From Treponema sp. (GTDB lineage: Bacteria > Spirochaetota > Spirochaetia > Treponematales > Treponemataceae), in contig JAHAZA010000028.1 in NCBI GenBank assembly GCA_018385415.1, positions 1 through 8,545 on the forward strand: a DNA stretch of 8,545 nucleotides. The letters are read 5' to 3'. The translations under genes were made by a program, and so were the position numbers. Positions 1 to 5,413 of this stretch are shown in pieces. Position 1 is the stretch's first letter. Each line of letters opens with the position of its first letter. The notes beneath the pieces are model-generated. The model worked only from the letters and a program-made list of their open reading frames with translations, did not search any database and had not been told where the DNA came from.

Positions 1-9
1 ATTTTTATA

Positions 10-89
10 ATACATTGTATATTTTGTCTTGCATTTTGCTAATACATCGTCTATAATGTATATAACGTATAAACAAAGTTAAGAGGGGA
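10..89 (+). promoter_or_regulatory. parA operon promoter with overlapping dyad operator
   Basis: A consensus -10 TATAAT lies at 52-57, with a weaker -35 TTGCAT at 29-34 and a 17-bp spacer. A purine-rich ribosome binding site (AAGAGGGGA, 81-89) precedes the ATG at 95. Two inverted repeats with the same arms surround the promoter: ATACA/TGTAT at 10-14/16-20 with a 1-nt centre, and ATACA/TGTAT at 42-46/57-61, which flanks the -10. Repeated arms placed on a promoter are typical of operators bound by small partition proteins, so autorepression by the product of the second gene is a reasonable inference. The site could also act as the centromere (parS-like). Promoter elements are seen directly; the binding protein is inferred. 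Confidence 0.6.
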
Positions 90-94
90 AAAAC

Positions 95-865
95 ATGAAA
101 ACTTACACATTTGCCATTCAAAAGGGTGGTACTGGCAAAACTTCCGTTTCTGTATCCGTAGCCGTAGAATTAGCAAAACACGGTCGTACAATCTTAATCG
201 ATGCCGACCCTCAGGGTAACACAACAGACTGGATGAACCTTCCAAGTCTTCAGTATGAACTTTCAGATGTTCTTTCAGACAAGTGCACAATCAAAGACGT
301 AATTCAGCCTACACAGGTAGAAAACCTCTTCATCATCCCAACAGCAGGAATCGACGGAGGCCTTAGAACATATCAGGAAACAGTAGCTCAGAAGGAACAG
401 TTCAAGCTTGCTCAGCTTAAAAACGAGCTTGCAAATGTTTTTGACTACTGCATCATTGATACATCTCCAGCCTTCGGTGCACTTGAAGAAAGCTGCTTTA
501 TTGCCAGTGACGAAGTAATCAACGTTCTCAAACTGGATCGCTTCAGCTATGACGGACTTAAAACCTTCAAGGTAAATCTGGATACCATGAAAAAACGCTA
601 CGACAACTGTTACGGAGTAAGTGTTAATGGCAAGCCATTTTTGAATAAGCTTGTTTTGAACGAGAATAATAATGCAATTGCACAATGTCGCGACCTGGTA
701 GCTCAGTATAAGGCTCTTGAGCCTAACGGCTATAAGGTATTTGTAATTCCAACAGATACAGGCTTTCGCAAGGCTCAGACAACATCAGTTCCAGTGCAGG
801 CAATTGCAGGATCTAAGAAAGAAACTCTGGATGCTCTTGCAGAAATTGCAGAAGCTCTCAAATAG
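95..865 (+). CDS. parA: ParA/Soj-family partition ATPase
   Basis: 256-residue cytoplasmic P-loop ATPase of the ParA/MinD group, which binds DNA non-specifically in its ATP form and moves plasmid copies through cycles of hydrolysis triggered by a ParB-type partner. The deviant Walker A box KGGTGKTS is at residues 10-17 with the signature lysine K10. The A' motif LIDADPQGN spans 34-42 and the Walker B region CIIDTSP 119-125 with D122. There is no N-terminal helix-turn-helix extension, so it resembles Soj or type Ib ParA rather than the longer type Ia proteins, and regulation probably falls to the partner. The ATG at 95 follows a good ribosome binding site and gives the canonical N-terminus with the P-loop near residue 10. 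First gene of a three-gene operon; the next gene starts 19 nt after the stop. No defects are seen. Confidence 0.95.
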   Translation: MKTYTFAIQKGGTGKTSVSVSVAVELAKHGRTILIDADPQGNTTDWMNLPSLQYELSDVLSDKCTIKDVIQPTQVENLFIIPTAGIDGGLRTYQETVAQKEQFKLAQLKNELANVFDYCIIDTSPAFGALEESCFIASDEVINVLKLDRFSYDGLKTFKVNLDTMKKRYDNCYGVSVNGKPFLNKLVLNENNNAIAQCRDLVAQYKALEPNGYKVFVIPTDTGFRKAQTTSVPVQAIAGSKKETLDALAEIAEALK

Positions 866-884
866 AGGGTAGGGGAGGACAAAT

Positions 885-1313
885 ATGCAGAAGGTACAGC
901 CAGCAAAAAACTCATTAGACATGGATTTCTTAAACAGCATGAATAAGCCTATCGGAGACGCTCCGGTACAGCAAGCAGCTCCAGTAAGTACTCCAAGTGC
1001 ACCTGTAGCACCAGCTGCAGAAACAGAACCGGAAACTGTTATAGACCCGATTGAAATGAGCACAGAATTTGATACAGAAATCGGAATTGATGATGATATC
1101 GCAGAAGAAACAGAAGCCCCTGTATCAATTTCAAGAACAATAAAGGCAACTCAGATTGTTGTTCGAACAACTGAAAAGGAACGAGAAGCACTAAAGGCTT
1201 ATTTTATGAAACACGGGGTTTCCCTTTCCAAGGGCATTAAAATTGCTATAAAATATCTTGAACAGCAGGAAAAGAAAGGCCTTGTTCATTTTTCAGATAT
1301 AGGTCTTTACTAG
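885..1313 (+). CDS. small partition partner, ribbon-helix-helix-like DNA-binding protein
   Basis: 142 residues in two parts. Residues ~25-85 are low-complexity, rich in Ala, Pro, Thr and especially Glu/Asp, and look disordered. Residues ~86-126 are basic and have the pattern of a ribbon-helix-helix fold: a strand around TQIVVRT (89-95), a helix from EKEREALKAYFMKHG (97-111), a turn at VSLS, and a second helix KGIKIAIKYLEQQ (116-128). The N-terminal ~20 residues (LDMDFLNSMN motif) could be the ParA-contacting peptide. Position after parA and the strong AGGGGAGGA site (871-879) support a role as the centromere-binding protein that stimulates ParA and represses the operon. No canonical ParB nuclease-like or HTH domain is seen, so this is a ParB functional analogue at most. 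The fold is inferred by eye; other small DNA-binding folds are possible. Confidence 0.7.
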   Translation: MQKVQPAKNSLDMDFLNSMNKPIGDAPVQQAAPVSTPSAPVAPAAETEPETVIDPIEMSTEFDTEIGIDDDIAEETEAPVSISRTIKATQIVVRTTEKEREALKAYFMKHGVSLSKGIKIAIKYLEQQEKKGLVHFSDIGLY

Positions 1314-1325
1314 GAGCTGAACCCC

Positions 1326-2456
1326 ATGGACGAAAATACAAAAAACTTGCCTGAAATATCAAAAAAATCAAATCCCAAAAACTACGATGACGAAAGCAAA
1401 TTCTTCAGTTTCCCGAACAGCCCGGCTTCGAATACAATGATTAACGTTGTAAGCCATGCCGGAAACCTTGAAAACTTTGCAAACCGTCTTGAACATAACA
1501 GTCATTCAACTCAACTGGAATTCTTTACCCCTCCAGAAGGAACCTCAAGAGATTTAAGCCAGCGTGTTAAGTATTCAACTGACAACACAGAAACAACAAT
1601 CCATCTTGATAACATAGACCTTTTTACAAAGGCAAACAAACCTCTTAAAAAGATTCTGACATATACTCTGGTAAAGCTCAGTAAAGAAAATGTTTCGGCT
1701 ATGCGCGAGCACGATATAAGTATCCGCTTCCCGCTGGAAGATTTTGTAGAGCTTGGTTGTTATAAGACGCTCAGAACTGCACGGCAGGCCTTTAATCAGG
1801 CAAAGAATCCGCTTACCAGCATCAAAATTGAAGGTGTGGTACGCGACAAAAAGGAAATGAAGCAGATTACAGACAGCGGTATTGAGGTTCTCTTTACCGG
1901 AGCCCATATCAAAAACGGTATCGTCGAAATCTACCTGAATAAGCGAATTAACTGGGAAGTTTTTGCCCTTCAGTATTTCTCAATTCTGCCAAAAACTTAC
2001 TTCTCGCTTTCTGATAACGCAGCAGATACATTGCTCAATATCGTTATGCTTGCAAGAAAACGACTTAATGATATCGGCAAGAACGGCTATTTTAATATGA
2101 GCTTTAGAACTCTTCAACAGATTCTGGATCTTCCTAGTGAGTCAGAAACTAAGAACCCAGGCCGTGACATTAAAGAGCCTATTTTGAACGCTCTTTCAGA
2201 GATATCCAAGATGGAAAACGGAGATATCGTAATTGAGCCGATTTTCAACTCAAATGGCAACATTATGGAGTTCCTGGAAGAAGGATATGCAAGAGTCTCG
2301 CTCCACAATGAGTATCTGGAATACTTTGAAGATCTTGCAAAAACCAAGCGAACCAAGATTGAAAACACCATGAAAAAACGCGAAGAAATTGCTGAAAAAG
2401 CAAAGGTAAAGGCTCTTGCAAACAAGATTGAAAAAGAGTCTAAAAGCAAAAAGTAA
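1326..2456 (+). CDS. plasmid replication initiator (iteron-binding Rep)
   Basis: 376 residues, third gene of the par-rep operon, starting 12 nt after the previous stop. Its ribosome binding site (AGGAG, 1312-1316) overlaps that stop codon, suggesting translational coupling. Residues 1-95 are polar and probably flexible. Residues ~101-160 (TYTLVKLSKENVS; FPLEDFVELGCYKTLRTARQ) and ~190-275 (LPKTYFSLSDNAADTLLNI; MSFRTLQQILDLPS) each look like a winged-helix unit, the two-domain plan of Rep_3-type initiators. The C-terminal ~40 residues form a highly charged Lys/Glu helix. The strongest support is context: 16-bp iterons begin at its stop codon and continue downstream. It would bind those repeats, melt the origin and recruit the replicative helicase, here possibly the primase-helicase encoded next. 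Family assignment is by architecture and neighbourhood, not by a diagnostic motif. Confidence 0.72.
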   Translation: MDENTKNLPEISKKSNPKNYDDESKFFSFPNSPASNTMINVVSHAGNLENFANRLEHNSHSTQLEFFTPPEGTSRDLSQRVKYSTDNTETTIHLDNIDLFTKANKPLKKILTYTLVKLSKENVSAMREHDISIRFPLEDFVELGCYKTLRTARQAFNQAKNPLTSIKIEGVVRDKKEMKQITDSGIEVLFTGAHIKNGIVEIYLNKRINWEVFALQYFSILPKTYFSLSDNAADTLLNIVMLARKRLNDIGKNGYFNMSFRTLQQILDLPSESETKNPGRDIKEPILNALSEISKMENGDIVIEPIFNSNGNIMEFLEEGYARVSLHNEYLEYFEDLAKTKRTKIENTMKKREEIAEKAKVKALANKIEKESKSKK

Positions 2457-2510
2457 TATTCTACGTGGATACAGCTTTCTATATATAAGAAAAAGTCATA
2501 TTTTACGTGG
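2453..2510 (+). repeat. iterons 1 and 2
   Basis: Iteron 1 (2453-2468, GTAATATTCTACGTGG) matches the consensus at 14 of 16 positions and includes the rep stop codon TAA at 2454-2456. Iteron 2 (2495-2510) is a perfect copy of the consensus. Their starts are 42 bp apart, twice the 21-bp period seen in the downstream cluster, so they would lie on the same face of the helix. No recognisable copy sits in the intermediate 21-bp register. Confidence 0.8.
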
Positions 2511-2520
2511 GAGATTTTGT

Positions 2521-2579
2521 GGTAAATTCCGGAATTTATACGGAATTCGTCCGGAAATTCCCGAATTTACCCGGTTTTT
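2521..2579 (+). terminator. dyad / possible intrinsic terminator after rep
   Basis: The stem at 2551-2574 pairs CCGG (2551-2554) with CCGG (2571-2574) and AAATT (2555-2559) with AATTT (2564-2568), with a 4-nt loop CCCG and a 2-nt bulge. It is followed directly by five T (2575-2579), so it qualifies as an intrinsic terminator for the par-rep transcript. The same bases join a larger alternative fold: GGTAAATTC (2521-2529) pairs with GAATTTACC (2563-2571) and GGAATTT (2531-2537) with AAATTCC (2555-2561), giving 16 pairs with one C/C mismatch. A perfect 16-bp palindrome lies at 2523-2538. As it lies within the origin it may instead be a protein-binding or cruciform element. Confidence 0.45.
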
Positions 2580-2610
2580 GTACCGATTTTGTCCTGGTTT
2601 GCCAGAAAAA

Positions 2611-2626
2611 GTCATATTTTACGTGG
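2611..2626 (+). repeat. iteron 3 (isolated)
   Basis: A perfect copy of the 16-bp motif GTCATATTTTACGTGG, identical to iterons 2 and 4 and also sharing the preceding AAAAA and following G with iteron 2. It stands alone between the dyad at 2521-2574 and the A-rich tract. Confidence 0.8.
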
Positions 2627-2718
2627 GAAAATCATAACAAAAGACCCGAAAAATGTCATTCAAGCTAGACTTTAATGCCTACTGACGAAACTTTCTTAAA
2701 AACTCGAATTCTAGAGTC

Positions 2719-2770
2719 TCAAAAAACTACAAAAAACAACAAAAATAGCCCCAAAATAAGCTCAAAATTC
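2719..2770 (+). other. A-rich tract, candidate unwinding element
   Basis: About 50 bases made almost wholly of A-runs separated by single C, T or G (for example AAAAAACTACAAAAAACAAC), between iteron 3 and the phased iteron cluster. Easily melted strand-biased tracts beside iterons are usual at plasmid origins. Strand asymmetry is visible; the melting role is inferred. The rest of the stretch 2627-2791 shows no gene or clear motif. Confidence 0.35.
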
Positions 2771-2791
2771 GTCTTAAAGTGTCTAAATTTT

Positions 2792-2902
2792 GTCATATTT
2801 TACGTGGGAAAAAGAGCTAAAAAGTCATAAAAGACGTGGAAGAAGGACTATTTAACGTGGAATTTGGACTATTTTGGGTGGAATTTGTCATATTTAACGT
2901 GG
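2792..2902 (+). repeat. iterons 4-8, phased cluster
   Basis: Five copies: 2792-2807 (perfect), 2824-2839 (GTCATAAAAGACGTGG), 2845-2860 (GGACTATTTAACGTGG), 2866-2881 (GGACTATTTTGGGTGG) and 2887-2902 (GTCATATTTAACGTGG). The last four start exactly 21 bp apart, about two helical turns. The first is offset by 32 bp, about three turns. The GTGG end is invariant while the left half varies, so the copies probably differ in affinity. This is the expected pattern for cooperative binding of an initiator along one DNA face. Confidence 0.82.
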
Positions 2903-2930
2903 CTGCTCAGTTACGCTAATTGCTTATATT

Positions 2931-2950
2931 CAAAGGATTTAAGGCCTTTG
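2931..2950 (+). other. hairpin A upstream of primase-helicase
   Basis: CAAAGG (2931-2936) is followed after 8 nt by its exact complement CCTTTG (2945-2950). The short palindrome AAGGCCTT (2941-2948) overlaps the right arm. It is the first of three hairpins between the last iteron and the primase-helicase gene. Confidence 0.4.
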
Positions 2951-2976
2951 GTAATTTCCTAAGAGCTTATTATATA
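2948..2976 (+). promoter_or_regulatory. possible primase-helicase promoter
   Basis: TTGGTA (2948-2953) and TATATA (2971-2976) are separated by 17 bp and match the sigma-70 boxes at four positions each. Transcription from here would place the strong hairpin at 3001-3033 in the leader of the primase-helicase mRNA. It is the best pair seen in this gap but is weak, and AT-rich DNA gives such matches by chance. Confidence 0.3.
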
Positions 2977-2994
2977 GCTATTAAAGAGCTATAT
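2972..2994 (+). other. hairpin B upstream of primase-helicase
   Basis: ATATAGCT (2972-2979) and AGCTATAT (2987-2994) form a perfect 8-bp stem with a 7-nt loop. It overlaps the possible -10 box and starts 22 bp after hairpin A and 7 bp before hairpin C. Confidence 0.45.
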
Positions 2995-3000
2995 TGAATT

Positions 3001-3033
3001 CGGGTGCGACGTATTGCAAATACGTCAGACCCG
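3001..3033 (+). other. strong hairpin C (single-strand origin, priming site or leader structure)
   Basis: The outer stem CGGGT (3001-3005) pairs with ACCCG (3029-3033). After a 2-nt by 2-nt internal mismatch, the inner stem GACGTATT (3008-3015) pairs perfectly with AATACGTC (3019-3026) around a 3-nt GCA loop. That is 13 pairs in 33 nt, with no T tract after it, so it is not a classical terminator. Being between the iterons and a primase gene it could be a single-strand initiation or priming site, a regulatory leader, or a recombination or nick site. The structure is seen; the function is not known. Confidence 0.55.
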
Positions 3034-3088
3034 TAGTACCCTTAGAGTTAAGAAAAATTAGTTCAAATGGAGTCAGGGTGGGGACCAG

Positions 3089-5104
3089 ATGAATCCAGAA
3101 GAAGCCAAAGAATATGCTAAGACATATCTCAAGGCATATCTTAGCACAAAGGGTATTAACACATCAACAAATTTCTCCTGTCTAAATCCAGCTCATGAAG
3201 ATAAGCATCCAAGTATGTCTTTTGATCAAAGGCGTAATAGGTGTCATTGTTTTTCATGCGGTGTTGATTATGACATTTTTGATGTTGTTGGCATTGATAC
3301 AGGATTATCCGGTAAAGAGTTATTTAATCATGTATATGGCCTTTATAACATCAGTGTTGATTATGACAATTCAAAAAGTCAAGCTTCTTCAAAATCCATT
3401 CCTCATGCTGAATCAAATGCTAATGATAACATAAAAAAAACTGACAACGAAAACAGAGAATCTCTCACAGAGTTTTTCACAAAGTGTCATGCTGCAGTTG
3501 AAAAAACTGATTACTGGAAAAAACGGGGACTTTCTAAAGCCATTGTAGATGCCTACAACCTTGGCTACTGGGAAGAAAAACGCCGCTTTGTTATTCCGAC
3601 AGGGGATTTCAGCTACAATGCACGGGCAACCTGGGATGCTGACAAAAAGGAGCGCTATTTGAAGCCTAGGGGCCAATTTGAGCTCTTTAACCTGAACGCT
3701 ATCCCATTGGCAGAACAGCCGGTTTTCGTTGTGGAGGGCGAGTTTGATGCCTTGAGCGTCATTGAAGCAGGAGGAATTGCAGTAGCCTTGGGCTCTAGCA
3801 GTAACTTGCGCTTTATTGAGTTCTTAAAATCAAACAAACCAAAGTATCCGCTTATTCTTGCGCTGGATAACGATGAAGCGGGTAGGGCAGGGGAAGCAAA
3901 GCTTTCTGAAGAGCTTACAAAAATCCAGGTTGAGTTTGTTGAGGCAGATATCACTCTAGGATTCAAAGATGCCAACGAAGCTCTTGTAGGCGATCGCGAC
4001 AACTTTATTCAGACAGTTTTGAATGCTAAAAACAATGTTCTTGCTTTGCTGGAAGAAAAACGGCAGAAGGAAGAGCAGGCCTATTACCAGACATCTGCAG
4101 CAAATGGCCTTGCAGACTTTATTGCTGACATTGAAAGACGTCACAACAAAGACTGTGTTTCAACTGGTTTTTCAAATCTGGATGATATTCTGGACGGAGG
4201 TTTTTATCCCGGGCTTTATATCATTGGTGCGATTTCCAGCCTTGGTAAAACAACGTTTGCCCTTCAGGTTGCAGATAATGCCGCAAAGAAGGGGCAGGAT
4301 GTTCTTGTCTTCAGTCTCGAGATGGGTAAGCAGGAACTGACGGCAAAATCTATCAGCCGGATTTCATTTCAGAAATGCAGAAGCTACGGTAGTGATCTTG
4401 AGTTTGCGACTACAACAAGAAGCCTTATGAACGGTAACTCCCTAAATAGCATAGAGCGTGTAGAATTTCTGAATAGCTGTATAAAAAGCTATTCAGATTA
4501 TGCCGGACGCATTTTCTATCACATTGGTATCGGCGATATTGGTGTAGAAAAAATCAAATCCGTAATTGCACGCCATATTAAAATTACTGGTCGCAAGCCG
4601 CTTGTTATCATCGACTACCTGCAGATTATTGCGCCTTTTGATATGCGTGCTACTGACAAGCAGAATACCGATAAGGCTGTGGTTGAACTCAAACGGGCCA
4701 GCCGCGATTACGATATTCCTATTTTTGCAATCTCAAGCTTTAACCGTGAAAACTACACAAACCCTGTAAACATTGCAAGCTTTAAAGAATCCGGAGCCAT
4801 TGAGTATACCAGCGATGTTCTGATGGCTTTGCAGTTTAAAGGCATGGATTACCGGAAGAAAGATGATGACAAATACGAGGACGAAAAGTCCCGCACAGCC
4901 CGAATCATCCAGTTGCGGAATGAACAGGAAAAGAACGCTGAGACTCCAGGCAAGCCGCAGGAACTGCAGCTCAAAATTCTAAAAAATCGCAACGGCCGCA
5001 AGGGAAGTGTAGACTTAGAATTCCATCCAATGTTTAACTGTTTCGAAGTACCAAAGCCAAAAATTGAAAATGGTGGCTGGACACTCAAATCTAAAAAGAA
5101 ATAA
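3089..5104 (+). CDS. bifunctional primase-helicase (T7 gp4-like architecture)
   Basis: 671 residues. An N-terminal CHC2-type zinc finger uses C31, H36, C54 and C57, with the characteristic PSMSF after the histidine. A linker (~95-125) leads to the RNA polymerase/TOPRIM part: FVVEGEFDA (213-221, catalytic E216) and LALDNDEAG (258-265, D260/D262). The motor domain starts near 355: Walker A GAISSLGKTT (380-389), catalytic region FSLEM (408-412, E411), Walker B VIIDYLQII (506-514, D509), the SGAIEYTSDV segment (568-577) and a KNRNGRKG box (632-639), where DnaB proteins usually read KNRNGPTG. The DnaB N-terminal collar is absent, so the order matches phage T7 gp4 and plasmid primase-helicases. It would unwind and prime at the upstream origin. 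The ATG at 3089 follows a G-rich stretch (GGGTGGGG, 3076-3083) and starts just before the zinc finger. Confidence 0.92.
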   Translation: MNPEEAKEYAKTYLKAYLSTKGINTSTNFSCLNPAHEDKHPSMSFDQRRNRCHCFSCGVDYDIFDVVGIDTGLSGKELFNHVYGLYNISVDYDNSKSQASSKSIPHAESNANDNIKKTDNENRESLTEFFTKCHAAVEKTDYWKKRGLSKAIVDAYNLGYWEEKRRFVIPTGDFSYNARATWDADKKERYLKPRGQFELFNLNAIPLAEQPVFVVEGEFDALSVIEAGGIAVALGSSSNLRFIEFLKSNKPKYPLILALDNDEAGRAGEAKLSEELTKIQVEFVEADITLGFKDANEALVGDRDNFIQTVLNAKNNVLALLEEKRQKEEQAYYQTSAANGLADFIADIERRHNKDCVSTGFSNLDDILDGGFYPGLYIIGAISSLGKTTFALQVADNAAKKGQDVLVFSLEMGKQELTAKSISRISFQKCRSYGSDLEFATTTRSLMNGNSLNSIERVEFLNSCIKSYSDYAGRIFYHIGIGDIGVEKIKSVIARHIKITGRKPLVIIDYLQIIAPFDMRATDKQNTDKAVVELKRASRDYDIPIFAISSFNRENYTNPVNIASFKESGAIEYTSDVLMALQFKGMDYRKKDDDKYEDEKSRTARIIQLRNEQEKNAETPGKPQELQLKILKNRNGRKGSVDLEFHPMFNCFEVPKPKIENGGWTLKSKKK

Positions 5105-5121
5105 TCCCTGTTAGTATGAAG

Positions 5122-5142
5122 CATTTTCCTGGTGGAAAAATG
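5122..5142 (+). other. hairpin after primase-helicase stop
   Basis: TTTTCC (5124-5129) pairs with GGAAAA (5134-5139) around the loop TGGT; the flanking CA/TG can extend the stem with one bulged A. It starts 17 nt after the stop codon. There is no T tract, so termination is only possible, not shown. An AT-only stem with a 3-nt loop follows at 5168-5184 (TTAAGTT/AACTTAA). Confidence 0.3.
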
Positions 5143-5208
5143 GAGATCATCCTTAAATATAAAGATTTTAAGTTTTTAACTTAATTATGATAGGCAAGAT
5201 AAAGGGAA

Positions 5209-5292
5209 TGCAACACAGGGGGATGTATTTCTCTATAATATATAGAGATAATCGTATTGCACCCCATTTTTGTGTAATGCATATTGCGATAC
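5209..5292 (+). other. nested dyad region in the 5105-5413 gap
   Basis: TCTCTATA (5230-5237) and TATAGAGA (5241-5248) form a perfect 8-bp stem with a 3-nt loop. Around it GGGG (5218-5221) can pair with CCCC (5262-5265), ACACA (5213-5217) with TGTGT (5271-5275), and TGCA (5209-5212) with TGCA (5278-5281), with asymmetric bulges. GTATTGC (5254-5260) can also pair with GCGATAC (5286-5292) using one G-T pair. These layers would form one long imperfect hairpin. It may be a leader structure, an operator block or the trace of an old insertion end. No reading frame in the 5105-5413 gap is convincing. Confidence 0.4.
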
Positions 5293-5311
5293 AGCAAAAA
5301 AAGGGAAGTCT

Positions 5312-5402
5312 GCCGAATCGCCAAGTAAAAACTAGCCAAAACGCCAAGTAAAAAAGTGCCAAATCACCAAATGAAAACTTGCCAAATCACCAAATGGATT
5401 GT
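5312..5402 (+). repeat. four tandem 23-bp direct repeats
   Basis: Copies start at 5312, 5335, 5358 and 5381, an exact 23-bp period. Each begins GCCRAAWCRCCAARTR (roughly) and copies 1-3 end in an A-run plus CT, GT or CTT. Copy 4 keeps the first 16 bases and then diverges into the promoter -10 region. Inside each unit the word GCCAA or its variant recurs about 8 bp later, suggesting a doubled half-site. The array abuts the ATPase gene and includes its -35 box, so it is most likely a multi-copy operator. There are no spacers, so it is not a CRISPR array. Confidence 0.8.
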
Positions 5403-5407
5403 AGAAT
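5379..5407 (+). promoter_or_regulatory. promoter of the ATPase gene, probably leaderless
   Basis: TTGCCA (5379-5384) and TAGAAT (5402-5407) each match the sigma-70 boxes at five of six positions and are exactly 17 bp apart. Transcription would start about 6-8 nt after the -10, at 5413-5415, which is the ATG itself (5414). No Shine-Dalgarno sequence precedes that ATG. The -35 is formed by the junction of repeats 3 and 4, so a repeat-binding protein would block or recruit RNA polymerase directly. Confidence 0.6.
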
Positions 5408-5413
5408 ATAGTT

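Larger units (their letters stand above)
2453..2902 (+). other. iteron-type origin of replication (oriV)
   Basis: The gap between rep and the primase-helicase gene carries eight same-orientation copies of a 16-bp motif (consensus GTCATATTTTACGTGG), a long dyad at 2521-2574, and an A-rich, C-poor tract at about 2719-2770 that could melt easily. Together with the rep gene ending at the first repeat this is the layout of an iteron-regulated plasmid origin, although iterons more often lie upstream of rep. No convincing DnaA box (TTATNCACA) was found by eye. The iterons are directly visible; origin function is inferred. Confidence 0.75.

Noticed and set aside
275..685. 136-codon - strand frame inside parA, and similar antisense frames in rep, the helicase and the DUF262 gene
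   Set aside because: They are antisense shadows of strongly supported genes and have no ribosome binding site or family motifs.
2416..2637. 73-codon + strand frame across the rep end and iterons
   Set aside because: It overlaps rep, has no ribosome binding site, and its protein simply translates the iterons and dyad; no family resemblance.
2453..2902. DnaA boxes in the origin
   Set aside because: Only a partial match (TGGATA near 2467) was found, embedded in an iteron; not close enough to TTATNCACA to report.
2903..3088. tRNA or riboswitch in the leader of the primase-helicase gene
   Set aside because: The three hairpins do not form a cloverleaf and show no recognisable riboswitch core; kept as unexplained hairpins.
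5312..5402. CRISPR array
   Set aside because: The units are directly abutting 23-mers with no unique spacers and no cas genes are present.
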